The notes under the pieces were generated by a model. The model saw only the letters and a list, made by a program, of their open reading frames with translations. It was not told where the DNA came from and did no database searches. The translations under genes and the position numbers were made by a program. From Pseudoscleropodium purum (lineage: Eukaryota; Streptophyta; Bryopsida; Hypnales; Brachytheciaceae), in the NCBI GenBank assembly GCA_963969395.1, contig OZ017795.1, positions 29,493,063 to 29,557,062 on the forward strand: 64,000 nucleotides of DNA, given 5' to 3'. Positions 38,789 through 49,874 of this stretch are shown here, one piece after another; the stretch's first letter is position 1, and each line of letters opens with the position of its first letter.

Positions 38789-41510
38789 ATGTGTGTGATG
38801 GGGCTGCAAGCCGAACAACAGGCGGTGGAGTCCTGGGTGGTGGACGAGCTCGGCAGCAGCCACGGCGAGAACGGCGAAACCAGCGAAGACAGCAGCGACG
38901 TATCCACCATCGCGTCTGTCCACGGCGACCCCTCTTCCCTCCTGGACATGATGTCCGCAGTCAAGCTCCTCCTGGAAGGACTCGGGGAGGAAGTCACCCG
39001 AGACGGACTCCTCAAAACCCCACTGCGCGTCGCGCAAGCATTCCAGGGCGCCACCAAAGGTTTGCGCTCCTTTCTCCCTTCTTCCTCATGCGTTAGGGTT
39101 TATGGATAATCGCCCTTGCCTTCCCTTTCTTTTGAATGTTTTCGTTGGATCCCGGATCTGGGGGTTGAAAACATCGGCTGGGGTTTTTCTTGCTGTGATC
39201 GCACTGCAGGTGGGGAGTTGCGCTACTAGCCGGAATGGGTGGGGTTGTTACAACTTGCTTGAATTCATTCATTGGATCCCGAGAAGAGATTGTTGGGTTT
39301 TTTGTTTCGATCTTGGGGTTGAGAACATTGGCTGGGTTTTTTCTTGCTGTGAGCGCATTGCAGGTGGTGATGAGCTACTAGCAGGAGTAGGTGATGAGGT
39401 TGTGACAAATTTCTTGACTTTTGGTTGGATCCCGAGAGATCGTGGGTTTTGATCTTGGGGTTGAGAATATCAACTGGGGTTTTTCTTTCTGTGAGCGCAT
39501 TGCAGGTGGTGAGCTAGCAGTGACAAATTGCTGGATGGTGTAGGGTATCGCCAGGCCGCCAAGGATGTGGTCGGCGGGGCGCTGTTCATGGAACCGGGAG
39601 CAGGGGGAAGCCACGGGAATGGGAGTGGAGGTGGATGCGGAGGCATGGTGGTGGTGCGGAATGTAGAGTTGTTCGCACTTTGTGAATCGTGTCTGTTGCC
39701 GTTTCGAATTCGGTGTCATATAGCGTATGTACCTGTCGGAGAGCGGGTAGTAGGACTTAGCAAGCTGCCGCGGGTGGCGGAGCTTTTCGCGAAGAAATTG
39801 CAGAACCCGCGGAGGTTTGCGATGGAAGTTGCGGTGTCGTTGACTGAGGCGCTGCAACCGGAACCGCTCGGGGTGGCCGTGCTCGTAGAGAGCTGGCATT
39901 TGCAGTGGCCGGGTGAGTGGGATCAAGGTCCTTTGAATGTCTACACCGCATCGCATTTTTTAGAATCACTCGCCATTTGCGTTTTGGGAATTGCTTATTC
40001 AAAAAGGTGTGAGGTCTGTGACTTCTTGAAATATTTTGAGTAAGCTTTCCTCGAAAGATAAATGGAATTGGCATCTAATGCAAGTCGTTTCATATTTTTT
40101 GGGCCTTAGTGGAATTAGTTATGAATTTTGAAGTTGGAATCACTGAAGTCTTTGAAAGCGTCCATCCTGATACGTTCACTGCTGTCACATTTAAGAAAGC
40201 AATTGGTACATTGATATGTACCTCTTTTAGAGATCGCTCTTAGATCTTGGTCGCTTTATGGACCTCCTATCTTAGTCTTTCATGCAGCGATCAGGTGCGT
40301 TAGATCAATTTCCGTAAAATCTCCTTAACGCAACGCATTGCCCTGAAAGCGCAAGAATTGGCCCATTTCGGAAGCCAGTGTAATACGTGATCATAGTCCC
40401 TTTCAAAACATTGATGTCTATTGTGTCAAAATGTAGGTTCTGATTTCAACTGTCTATTTGTTACCTTCCTTGAAGTTGAACCCTCCTAAATTATGTCCTT
40501 CAACTCTCATTGATGGGGAAGCCAATTTGGGGACTCTTAGGGCTTAATAACGTCACGAGTTTTTGCATTTCTTTTGGTTTGCTCATCCGAAAATCCTTCT
40601 TCGTGCAGGTGCGAAGGAGAATGGAACAGTGTCCGATCTGGAGAAATGCGTTGGCTGGGTGCCATCCACAGCGTATGCAGGCACAGGCCAGTTCGAGGAC
40701 AAGCATGACGACTTATGGGATGAGCTTGTCGCCCTTCTCCAAGTGGACGGTCACAGCGTGGAGCATCGTTCTAGTCTCGATGTACATTCAGATACTTCAA
40801 ATCCTTGTCCATTCACTCTATTTGACGCAATCCCCCCTCAGAACGGATACAGTAATGGCTGCAGTGAACTAGCGTTTCTAGGCCATGGACGTGACTGCAC
40901 CGTGCCCGCTCTTCCCTCAATGGTTGAAGCTGTGGAGACTCTATTAAGATCAATAGGAGAAGACCCTAGTCGCCCTGAGCTTCGTTTCACTTCGTTACGC
41001 TTCGTGCGATGGCTTCTGACCTCCACGCAAGGCAGCCGAGTCGGAACTTCCGGAAACATAGATCTCGTGTCAGGGCAGCAAGGGTTGATGTTGTCAATGG
41101 GAGGGGAGGAAGCAGTTGCAGATGAGGGCATCTTGACCGAGTTCAACTTTCCATTCTGCTCACAGTGCGAGCACCACTTGCTTCCTTTTGTTGGCGTGGT
41201 GCATGTGGCCTATTTGGGAACAAGAATGCGAGGTAGGAAGCAGCAGTTGGACAGGGAGAGTGTCCAAAGGGTGGTGAGAGGGTACAGCCTTCGGTTGCAG
41301 GTGCAGGAGCGCTTGACGAGGGAGATAGCGGAGGCGATTGGAAGCTCGGTGATGGTGGTGGTGGAAGCGAGTCACATGTGTATGTTGTCACGGGGGGTGC
41401 AACAAGTGGCGTCCTTGACGTCCACGTATGCTTCGCTGGGACTATTCTCCACGAATTCTAGGCTTCGGACCTCGTTCTTGCAGTTAGTTGCCAAAAGAAC
41501 TCATACGTAG
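38789..41510 (+). CDS. GCH1: GTP cyclohydrolase I, plant two-domain form, 513 aa
   Basis: GTP cyclohydrolase I converts GTP to 7,8-dihydroneopterin triphosphate and formate, the first committed step of the pterin branch of folate synthesis (cytosolic in plants). Exons 38,789-39,059, 39,544-39,912 and 40,609-41,510 join to 1,542 nt in one frame. Plant enzymes are fusions of two cyclohydrolase domains, each lacking some catalytic residues. Here domain 1 (about residues 50-215) reads CESCLLPF where active enzymes have C-E-H-H, and VESWHLQWP lacks the second zinc cysteine. Domain 2 (about residues 300-510) has FCSQCEHHLLPF and SHMCMLSRGVQ, keeping Cys, His and the later Cys of the zinc site. An in-frame TAG at 38,777-38,779 limits the start. 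ATG 38,798 (residue 4) has a slightly better context and could also be used. The start at 38,789 would give MCVMG. Confidence 0.95.
39145..39535 (+). repeat. Three imperfect direct repeats inside GCH1 intron 1
   Basis: Units start at about 39,145, 39,272 and 39,425, each with 'ttggatcccg', 'cttggggttgagaa' (approximately), 'ctggggtttttctt' and 'gtgagcgcattgcaggtgg'. Unit length is about 130-150 bp. Each unit ends in a splice-acceptor-like tract and CAG. The acceptor used for the conserved frame is the later TAG at 39,541-39,543. Confidence 0.85.
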
Positions 41511-43890
41511 ATTTCTGATTTTTTTTCTTAAATTTTTTTCGTTTCATATTTTCGTATCGGCGTAGTGTGGTCCATCCATTCTAAATCACATTCATTTTTT
41601 ATGACATCCATTCCGAACCTGTTGAGTATGTCTGAGTTGTACAGTACAGTAGGGAAACAAGCAAGCAATCATCTTTAGAATGGGGGTCTTGGTAGAAGCG
41701 CCGTCGCAGCTTCTACATACAATTTTGGATAACAGTTTATGACTGAGCTGAACATTGAAGAGACTATCATGCATGGAAATCCTTTAATCTCCTATGAGGA
41801 GCCCAAATGACCAAAAGTGGTCACTCTCAATTTTGGAGGGACAGGGTTTTGTGCACATAGTTGTTCCAATTTTCGTAGTGAATCCTATAAGCGATTCAAG
41901 TTCAGAACTTGCAATCTGTAAGTATGAATTGTTCTGTTGCCCTGGGGAATACTAATATTGCGTGTGTTTTTCAACGTTGTAGTTTTAACCGTCAAACAGC
42001 GTTCATAAAAACATGAGCGAGCCCAGTGGCAGGCATGAGCTGAAAATTACGAGTCTTGTACTTGTGTATGTACTCCTGAACGCATCCATGTAAGCATCTG
42101 GATTCTAACGCATCTATGCCTTCAGTCTGTATTATTTGTGGACAATATAAATGAACAAAGAATTTTCAGAGCTCTAAATATGAAGGTATCCATAATCAAC
42201 CGTCAATTTCCTACTCAGAATATGTACATTTTAGGTGAGAATCTGTACACTTTTGGTGAGAATCTGGAGGGGCTGCTTTTTGTGAGGTTTGCTGCCATCA
42301 AGGGTCGTTACGTGACTTCAGATAGCCTGCCAATAATGAAAAGTGTTTCATCCAAAACGAAAAGTATTTTATTGGAAATTGCAAATGAAAAGTGCTGCTA
42401 AAAGGGGAAGCGTTGATCGGTATATTAAGCAATGATAAGTGTTCGTTTCGTTAGACACGTGCAACTGCGATCACGATTGCTGATTGGCCGCTATCTTCTC
42501 ATTTTCCGTTTGATGCAGAACCGCACGCGCCACATGGGGCTCATATTCAAAGTGATATTTCTGATAAAAAAAATAAATCTATCCACCCAACTGCAGCAAA
42601 AGCGAAGTGAAACGAGTGTTTGCATCAATTTCAATGCAAGTAAGCTACCCACTCCTAAAATCGTCCAAACAAGCTTTGCGGATGTAAGAGAAAACATTGA
42701 AGATCTTTTGGGGGTAAGTTAGTCTACAGACTCTTTTAGGCCAATTGTTAAGAATTTTTGGAGTGTTTTGCCCATCAAAAATTCAAAACAAATTCATACT
42801 TTGTCAAAAAAAGAAAGTTTCAATTGCTCTTCCCATTTTTTCTCACACTTGTCTTTGCATTGAATTTTTTTTAAAAGGATTTCAACAATGCCAACAGGGC
42901 AGCAAACCAGACAGTCATTCTGCCAGTCACAACTCACAAGCTGGTCTACCTTGGTACCAATCTCCAAAGATGCGTACCGTACTTGCCCTGCATCACACCC
43001 CTTGATATGTTGATTCCGTACGTTGTGTTGACCCATTGCAGAACTCGAAACCCATTAAACTTCTACTTCTTTCTCGACATTCTTATCTGTTCTCTTTGCC
43101 AACTCTGTTCGTTAGATTTGCAGCTGTGTCTCTCAACTCTCAAGATCAGTGCCGCATCTTCTTTGCTCTTCTTATCCACATTCAGTCAGTCAGACAGTTT
43201 GCGTGAGATTGTAACCGACTTAATAAGTTATACAGACTTATGATATTACACAGCTTGTGTTTGTTTTTTCCGGAATTGTACCTTAATTTACCTGTCACAA
43301 GCCTTCACAGCACTGACGCAATTCAGGAGGGACAGTCAGACAGTACGCCAATTTCGCTCAAAAACAAAAACGCTGGTTGTACTTAAGATACTGCACAACA
43401 TAACTGAATTTCTTGAACGAAGCTCCAAGGATCCAGGAATATCGGTTTGGAATATCCTTCAATTCTCTAACTCAGAAGCAAAACCATTTGAAGTGTTGGG
43501 GCTGACAGTTGGTTCTTAGCCATTCCTTTTGCGGATTGAATACTAAGTTACTCTTGAACTCTTGCTCATCAGGACATGAAGAGCGCAAACTTCCAATAAT
43601 GCTGCATTGGAATGAGAAAGAGTGAAAGATCCGAGGTTTTGAGAGTCGGGATTGGCTTTGTCGAGTTTTTGGATTTGTGATCGGTTCAATTTTGATCCGT
43701 AATGGCCACGACTAGAATTTCTCCATCATGGCGTTGTGCAATTGGCTACAAGCAAGCACATTATGAGTTGTAGTTTGTGCCCCTTATGACATTCATCAAC
43801 CAACAATTCCATAATTAGGCTTTTCATGAGGATTGGCAAGCAACAATAGTTGACACAGTGTGATTGGCCGATGGGTAGTGGTCGGAAATG
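41511..43890. other. GCH1 3' flank and intergenic DNA, no gene recognised
   Basis: Presumed GCH1 3' UTR followed by moderately AT-rich sequence. Short open frames (42,138-42,401; 42,432-42,722; 42,983-43,243) show no family motif and no splice-supported extension. I do not call them. Confidence 0.5.
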
Positions 43891-43902
43891 ACAAGCACTC
43901 GG

Positions 43903-44540
43903 GTGGATGCATGGTTGAGTGGCTCATTTTTGGCGAAAGTTCAAGTCCAAAAAGTCCTTTTTTGTGAGTAAAATGTTTAAGAGTGAAATGCTTGGGAGTG
44001 AATTCTATAAGAAATAATTTTTTTTTTAAATCTAAAAATACTGAGCTTTTTGGACGACCCTAGACCTTAGAAATTATTATCCTTTAGGAAAATAATTTTT
44101 GAAAAAAAAAAATATTGGCTAAGAGAAAAGGACTTCGTAAAATTTAGTATTTCAAAAGTCATTAAAAAGTCCTTAGCAAACACATAAAGAAGATCTACAT
44201 TATAAGCCATTGTTTTCTAGAAGCATTAGTTTAAACTCTATTATAAGAGTATTATCTACAATTCATATGGTTAAGGAAAAGGAGCTTAAAAAGTTTTTTT
44301 TAATTTTGTTGATAATAGATTCATCACACCCACTTTTTTTCAAAAGCCCCTAGCATTCATACACTATGTACAAAAAAAATTAAAAAATCATAGAACTATT
44401 GGACATCAAGTTGATTTATCTAAATTAAGTTGTTTCATACAAAAAAATAAATGTAAGTGACCTATATATTAGTTTGAAATGAATTCTTTGCAGTTTTCAA
44501 GAGTGTGACAAGAAATTGAGCCACTCAACTATGCATCCAC
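43903..44540. mobile_element. Inverted-repeat element, 24-bp termini
   Basis: Left terminus GTGGATGCATGGTTGAGTGG (43,903 on) and the inverted right terminus at 44,517-44,540 match at 23 of 24 bases. The 638-bp interior is AT-rich and noncoding. Flanks 'gcactcgg' and 'ctacttgg' agree at only 5 of 8 positions, so a target duplication is possible but not convincing. Superfamily unassigned. Confidence 0.75.
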
Positions 44541-44614
44541 CTACTTGGTACAAATTGATTGACAAGCAGTGGCTTGTTACATGTTGAGAATTTGGATCAT
44601 AGCTAGTTACAAAG

Positions 44615-44724
44615 GATAATGGCCATGGAGGGTGTCAATACATCTTGAAGGATCTGCTCTTGTTGTTCTACAACTCAAGTAGGCGATCCTACACGCCATA
44701 TTGGCATCCTCCATGGCCACTATC
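44615..44724. mobile_element. 110-bp palindromic element
   Basis: The left arm 'gataatggccatggagg' continuing to 'caata' is matched by an inverted right arm ending at 44,724, 23 of 26 bases. A short unpaired centre lies between. It looks like a miniature inverted-repeat element or a foldback structure; no clear target duplication. Confidence 0.65.
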
Positions 44725-44772
44725 TAATTTATAATTTACTGTAGTGTTTTGAGGTCTTAAATAAGTTAATCC

Positions 44773-46063
44773 CTAAATGTCCAAATTCAAATTTTTGGCA
44801 ATATAGCAATTTTAGGTAGCTCGTTACAAATGAAATTTCTTTTTCTTTGAAATTTTTACACAACATTGTAATATGTGTCCAAGGAGTAGCTTTAAGGTCC
44901 AACAATTTTTCATAACTAAAGATGCCATTCCATATAGAATATAATTACATGTTTTAAAAATATTACAAGACATAGTGCCATCTTAGAAGGTAAATAAAAA
45001 ATTGAAGCACTTTCTTCATCTAATGAAAATTAGTACCACAATTTGTAGGTGCTAGACTTGATATTGCCCTACATAATAAGTTGCACCTAAAATTCAAAAT
45101 ATAGTTTTGGGAGAAGGAGAAAACAATGACTCTTATTTGCACTTGAGGTCCCCTAAGACAGGAGGTCGCCCTAGATTCAAAGAAGCCCAAGATCCAAAGT
45201 CCCCCTCCAAATCTAAAACACAATTTCTAAAGAAAGAGAAGACAACTACTTCTTTTAGACCCAAGGTTGCCCTTAAAGGACTTGAGGTCATCTTCAAGGA
45301 CCGCCTTAGACTTGAAGTTGCCCTAGACTCAAAGTTGTCCTAGACCCAAAGTTGCCCACCCATAATTGTCCAAGACCAAACTCCTCCAAAAAAACCCAAA
45401 ACATAGTTTTTAGAGAAGGAAAAGGCAATAGTTCCTTTTAGTGACCTAAGGTCACCTTTTAGGGATCTAAAGTTGCCTTTTAAGGACCTGAGGTCTCCTT
45501 GGACTTGAAGTCGCCTAAGACCCAAAGTTCCTTCAAAAATCCAAAACATAGTTTTTAGAGAAAGAAAAGATGGTGGTTCTTTTTAGGAACCCAAGGTCGC
45601 CCTCGACCTAAAGTCATCCAAGACCAAAGTTCCCTCAAAAATCCAAAAATATAATTTTTGGAGAAAGAGAAGCCAATGGTTTTTTTTAGAGTCTTTAAAA
45701 ACCATACCTACCCGCAAACTAAAACTCCTCATAACTTTCATCTCACTAATCAAAATGAAATGATTCAAAGCTTCCCATTCATAAATAAACCTAAAGAACC
45801 AATTTCAAATTTTTATTTTTTTTAAAAGTGATTTTTAAAGAAGTATTTGGGCTATCCAATCTACCCGCTAAGCAATGAAAATCACATATCATGCAATAAG
45901 TTTTTGACCATCTAGTCAAAAGTTACAAAAATTGTCAAGCCTTAAAGCTACTCCTTAGGTACATGTTTTGTGAAAATTTTGAAACAAAAATATAAAAACT
46001 CCATTCATAGTGTGTTGCCCAAATTTGCTATGTTGCCAAAAAACGCAACTTGGTCTTCTAGGG
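44773..46063. mobile_element. Long-terminal-inverted-repeat element (~1.3 kb)
   Basis: About 160 bp at each end are inverted relatives. 'ccaaggagtagctttaagg' at 44,879-44,897 pairs with 45,940-45,959. 'tttttggcaatatagcaa' near 44,792 pairs with 46,025-46,043. The spacing between blocks is similar in both arms. Arms have diverged by roughly a quarter to a third. The interior holds the tandem repeat array at 45,095-45,665. Long arms without coding capacity recall Mutator-like or foldback elements, but no 9-bp duplication could be fixed. Confidence 0.65.
45095..45665 (+). repeat. Two-level tandem repeat array
   Basis: Five boundaries of the form 'ccaaaa(c/t)atagttttt(a/g)gagaa' fall at about 45,095, 45,211, 45,391, 45,538 and 45,641, giving units of 100-180 bp. 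Unit length varies because each contains a different number of ~20-22-bp subunits such as 'ttaaggacctgaggtc' and 'gacccaaagttgcc'. Similar words recur near 56,430. Several short frames read through it as repeats of SLKGD/SLKGN; these are products of the repetition. Confidence 0.8.
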
Positions 46064-46679
46064 GTTAAATACATGGAAAGGCCATTATGTCTTGTTTATG
46101 GAACATTTATGATTGGACTCTATAGGTGGTTTTGTAATTTGACGGCAAATTACCTCAAAAATTCATAGAATTTAGAATTTCCATCAAAAAATTATAGCAA
46201 CAATTAGATTTGATTTGTGAAACAAGCATACAACTCAAAAAATATGTGACCATGGAGTAGGCCCCATGTAAGACATTCAAATTAGTAAGAAAGGTGGTAA
46301 TAGGCTTATCTATCTTATGGTAAATGACATGTCTACTAATTTGCAAGACATATTAATATACTTGTCATGATAGGTGAGCTAACTTAATTTACTTTCATGG
46401 AATTCAAATTCAATATCTACATAGCTCATCTCAACTGCTTAATATCAAAACTCTATTAAAAATGGGTTACTTTAAATTTATTGCAACAAGACTCCAAATT
46501 GCACCATAACTTTTCTATTTAATGAATTTATTCTTACTGATATTTCCAATGATAAGACCCTAGTTCCAATTAAAAAGGAAGATTTTGCAAAGAAGGGAAT
46601 ATATTAAAGTATGGTTGTTATTTTTTATTTGATTATGATTACTAGACAATAGAGAAAATAAAATGGAGAAGTTCTTAAT

Positions 46680-47024
46680 AAAATCTCCATTCATTATTTT
46701 GTATTTTAAAATCCAATTGATGAATAATACACTAATCAAATGACTCTTTGGTATTTGCATCAATCAAATTAAAAGAAAAACTCTAAACCAAATCTCTTTC
46801 GTTTCATTTTTTAGTTTTAGATCAAGATGGTACATAAAAAATGAGTAGGAGGATGTTTGGACAATAAAGAAAATCAAATGGGAAAGTTCCTACTTAAATC
46901 TATATTCAATATTTCATACTTCTAAATTCACTTGATGAATAATGCACTAGTCAAATGACTCTTTGGTATTTGTATTAATCAAATGGAAAAGTTTTTACTT
47001 AAATCTATATCCAATATTTTATAC
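46680..47024 (+). repeat. ~215-bp tandem repeat array, left part (split by LINE)
   Basis: Units start near 46,680 and 46,896. A third begins at about 47,000 and is broken at 47,024 by the LINE; its remainder resumes at 54,509. Conserved words are 'ttgatgaataat(a/g)cacta(a/g)tcaaatgac' and 'caatatttcatactt' (each with a few changes). The array is noncoding. Confidence 0.82.
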
Positions 47025-47321
47025 CTTGATCAAAGGACTTTGAGATGGGGTTAGGGTTGGAAGCACGATGCAGATCACAAATGGAGCTCGGATGTCGTAA
47101 CCTTGTGGATCTTCTTCACAAAAAGAACGTTGCATACTTTTGATTAAGAACAATACCAAAGTAGATCTTGTGCATGCCAAAGGGGTGCAACTGGTGGTTT
47201 CAAATTTCAAAATGATACACTCAAATCTATTTTGTCTTGCTTTTTAGTTTGTTTATTAAACCCTAATGTTTCCTTGTAAAACTCTAATCTACATCTAAGT
47301 GATATTAGTGTTGCTCATTAG

Positions 47322-49760
47322 TATGGATTTGTATAGAGATCTGTTCTGTGAATCATACAAAGATGCCACCAAGAGAGGTAGACACTACTTAGCAGATTAC
47401 TTTCTAGAAATGCAATGCCAATATGCTCAGAGTCTTAGGTGCGACCCCATCCTTCCAGAGGTTGGATCTAAATGACGGATTTTGCCCAATGTTTCCTTGC
47501 TTGCTCAACAAGAGTACACACACTGGCCGACCATAGCTCTGCTTCACCAGATTGATGTGAAGATTGCCTTGCCTCCACCTCTACTACCGCCTAGCTTCTT
47601 GGCCCTTGTTAAAGGCGAGGTGCTGCCACCATATTTGTGATGCAAATAGGCAAGCGTCCTCATGTATCCCCACTAGGTATTCCCACAAGTCTTTATTGAT
47701 CCTTATTCCCTTTTTCAAGAAGTTCAACATTTGCAAAATCACATAGTTATAGCTAGCTTCATTGAGGAATGTATACTTGAGCAAAATACATCATCCTAGA
47801 TCAATGACTTAGGAAAGATACTCTTCCCTTTTCACGCTATTTTACACAAATTTGTTGGAAATGGCTACCACTATATCACATTAGAAGAGTTTTGGAGGGT
47901 CCAAAAGCCTGTTTCGGGCCTGTTCCCCCGCAGTTGTTCCTTGCAGCGAGGGGAATGGCCCTTTGTTAGAATTTTTTTTCTAAAAAAAAAATCTTTATAG
48001 TCTCCAAATGAAAAATTAAAATTAAAAATATATATTTTTTTTGGTCAATGATGTAGTAGGGTCTTAGCCACGTCAGATTGCTGCGCTAAACCTGTTTCCT
48101 GCGTTCGCACGTTGTGATAACTCGCAGGCATCCAAAGGCCCCAAAAATCTTCTAATGAGCTTGACTTCTCTAAGGCCACAAAGAAGCTAATCACTCTTCA
48201 ACTCCACTGCTTCTAAAGGACAAAGCAACTTACCATCAATGGGCACCCCTCTTTAAACCCCTTGTTCTCAACAAGATAAGTCACCCCTATTAATTGTCTT
48301 TAGATAAGTTATTGCTGGAGTTCATTCCCTTCTTGCATGATTTAGCAAATCTACTAGGCCGGGTGATGGCTTTCGACATTCTTGACTCGGCCGTTAGCCA
48401 CCAATGCTTCTATATTTGCCTTAACCTCACACAAGGGTGGACCTACAATGTTCACGTGGACAACGGTTGCAATGACAATGTAGTTATCTAGATCTCCTAT
48501 GATGATCCTCGTTTTAGCTGTGCCCTTTGCAAAGCTCCTTTTCATTTAGCTACTAATTGTCCATTGAAGCCCCTCAACCAATCCAATAGGAAGCCAGTCC
48601 CCAATCAAGGTACAAATTTTTAGATGGCCCATAAATCCTCAGCACTTCATCTCCAACCGTCGTTACAGTAAAGTCACCACCATATCCCACCCCAATCCAA
48701 GGCCTCATCTACTCGAAGGTATAATCGTCATAATAGTAGACCATCCCACTTCAACCGGTCTCCTCCCCCCTACTCTCAATGTAAATAGATTCTTCCCAGT
48801 TCAACATCAATACCCAAGCAAAGGGGCCTTGTTTCCAAGTGGCTTGCTACTCTAGCAAGCTTAAGCCACTACAGGACGTGTAGAGTTTCATTTGAATGAC
48901 ATAGAGGTGAGAAAAGTGATCAACGCGAGACTCACAATTTGTCAACAACCTTCTAAGCTCCAACTTGTGACGAAAAATCACCCGCACAAAGTTAAGAATA
49001 TTCCAAAACCACTCATCCCATTTCCCCTGATCCTACACACTTTTCCAACACTAGTAAGCTCTCCCCCCATATCTTACCTTCCCCCTCAACACTCCTCTTT
49101 AGTGATCATCCCCAACACATTTTGAATCTTATCTGTAAGCCCTTACTTTCTTCTAACCATCCAATCCCTAATCCTAATCCAATTCCTCTATTGCACTTAA
49201 ACCGTACCTCTACCCTTACTTCCACTAGTCCCTAGCCAACTACTCTTTACAATCTATCCTCCCCCTCCAACTTACATTACTACTTAACTAGTAACTTGCA
49301 GCATCCCATAGCTCCCATCAAAACTTCATCAACCAACTTCCAATCTGTTGTACCATGTTTATTTCACCTTCTCTACAATCCATCCTACAATCCCACATGA
49401 TTGTTGACCTTCTTCCCATTACAATCTGCAAACAACTTTTATTCTATAGTTGCTTCCATACTTCCTCTAATCCCCTCCCCCTAAATCTAGATATCCACTT
49501 TGATGGAAATATTCCCATAGACTCCCTATCCCATCCAACTACAGGCAGAGTGCATTCCCATCCCCTATCTTCTACATCCAACAATGGCGGTTTTCTCGTC
49601 ATCAGGATCTTTGACCATATTTCTAGCTCGTTCCCCCAATAGTTGGACATTGGTGCTTCTAACTCACATCTGCCAACTACAGTAGTGGTAACTTCTTCAT
49701 TTGTGACTTCAAAGCCTTTGCAAAGAAACATTAAGGGCTTCCTCTCCCTCCCTCCCAAGT
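47322..49760 (+). pseudogene. LINE ORF1-like region with CCHC zinc knuckle, broken
   Basis: Plant LINE ORF1 proteins bind the element RNA. The plus strand reads in segments: MDLYRDLFCESYKDATKRG from about 47,322, then, after an inserted inverted-repeat element, LPLEFIPFLHDLANLLGR-like sequence near 48,310. Next is CALCKAPFHLATNC near 48,515-48,560, a C-x2-C-x4-H-x4-C zinc knuckle, followed by a low-complexity Pro/Ser-rich tail. The segment before the knuckle resembles the DUF4283-type domain of plant LINE ORF1. Several stops and frame changes make it nonfunctional. Confidence 0.72.
47879..48157. mobile_element. Inverted-repeat element inserted in LINE ORF1
   Basis: The left end 'cattagaagagttttggagg' (47,879) is matched by an inverted right end (minus strand 'cattagaagatttttgggg') finishing at 48,157, 17 of 19 bases. 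The interior has a GC-rich block, unlike the LINE, and interrupts the ORF1-like frame. No direct target duplication is evident. Superfamily unknown. Confidence 0.6.
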
Positions 49761-49874
49761 TAGAGTTGAACTAATTTCTAGTGATTTGAGCAATTTAGAT
49801 ATGAGAGGATTTTGCCACACATCATCATCTGATTGTGCAAGGAGTTTTAGGCATACTCCTGAACCACAACTTTC

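Noticed and set aside
38318..39037. 239-codon minus-strand open frame across the GCH1 upstream region and exon 1
   Set aside because: Arises from GC-rich sequence opposite the true GCH1 exon; arginine-rich, low-complexity product with no family motif.
39528..40043. Open frame reading across GCH1 exon 2 into intron 2
   Set aside because: Correct exon frame but not a separate gene; it runs through the donor at 39,913 into intron sequence.
43908..43947. tRNA-like A box (tggttgagtgg) and B box (agttcaagtcc) suggesting a SINE head
   Set aside because: The boxes are only about 15 bp apart, much too close for a tRNA promoter, and the A-box match is part of the element's inverted terminus, repeated at the other end.
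45340..45549. Short frame with repeated SLKGD/SLKGN motifs
   Set aside because: Follows directly from the tandem DNA repeats and is not maintained across the array.
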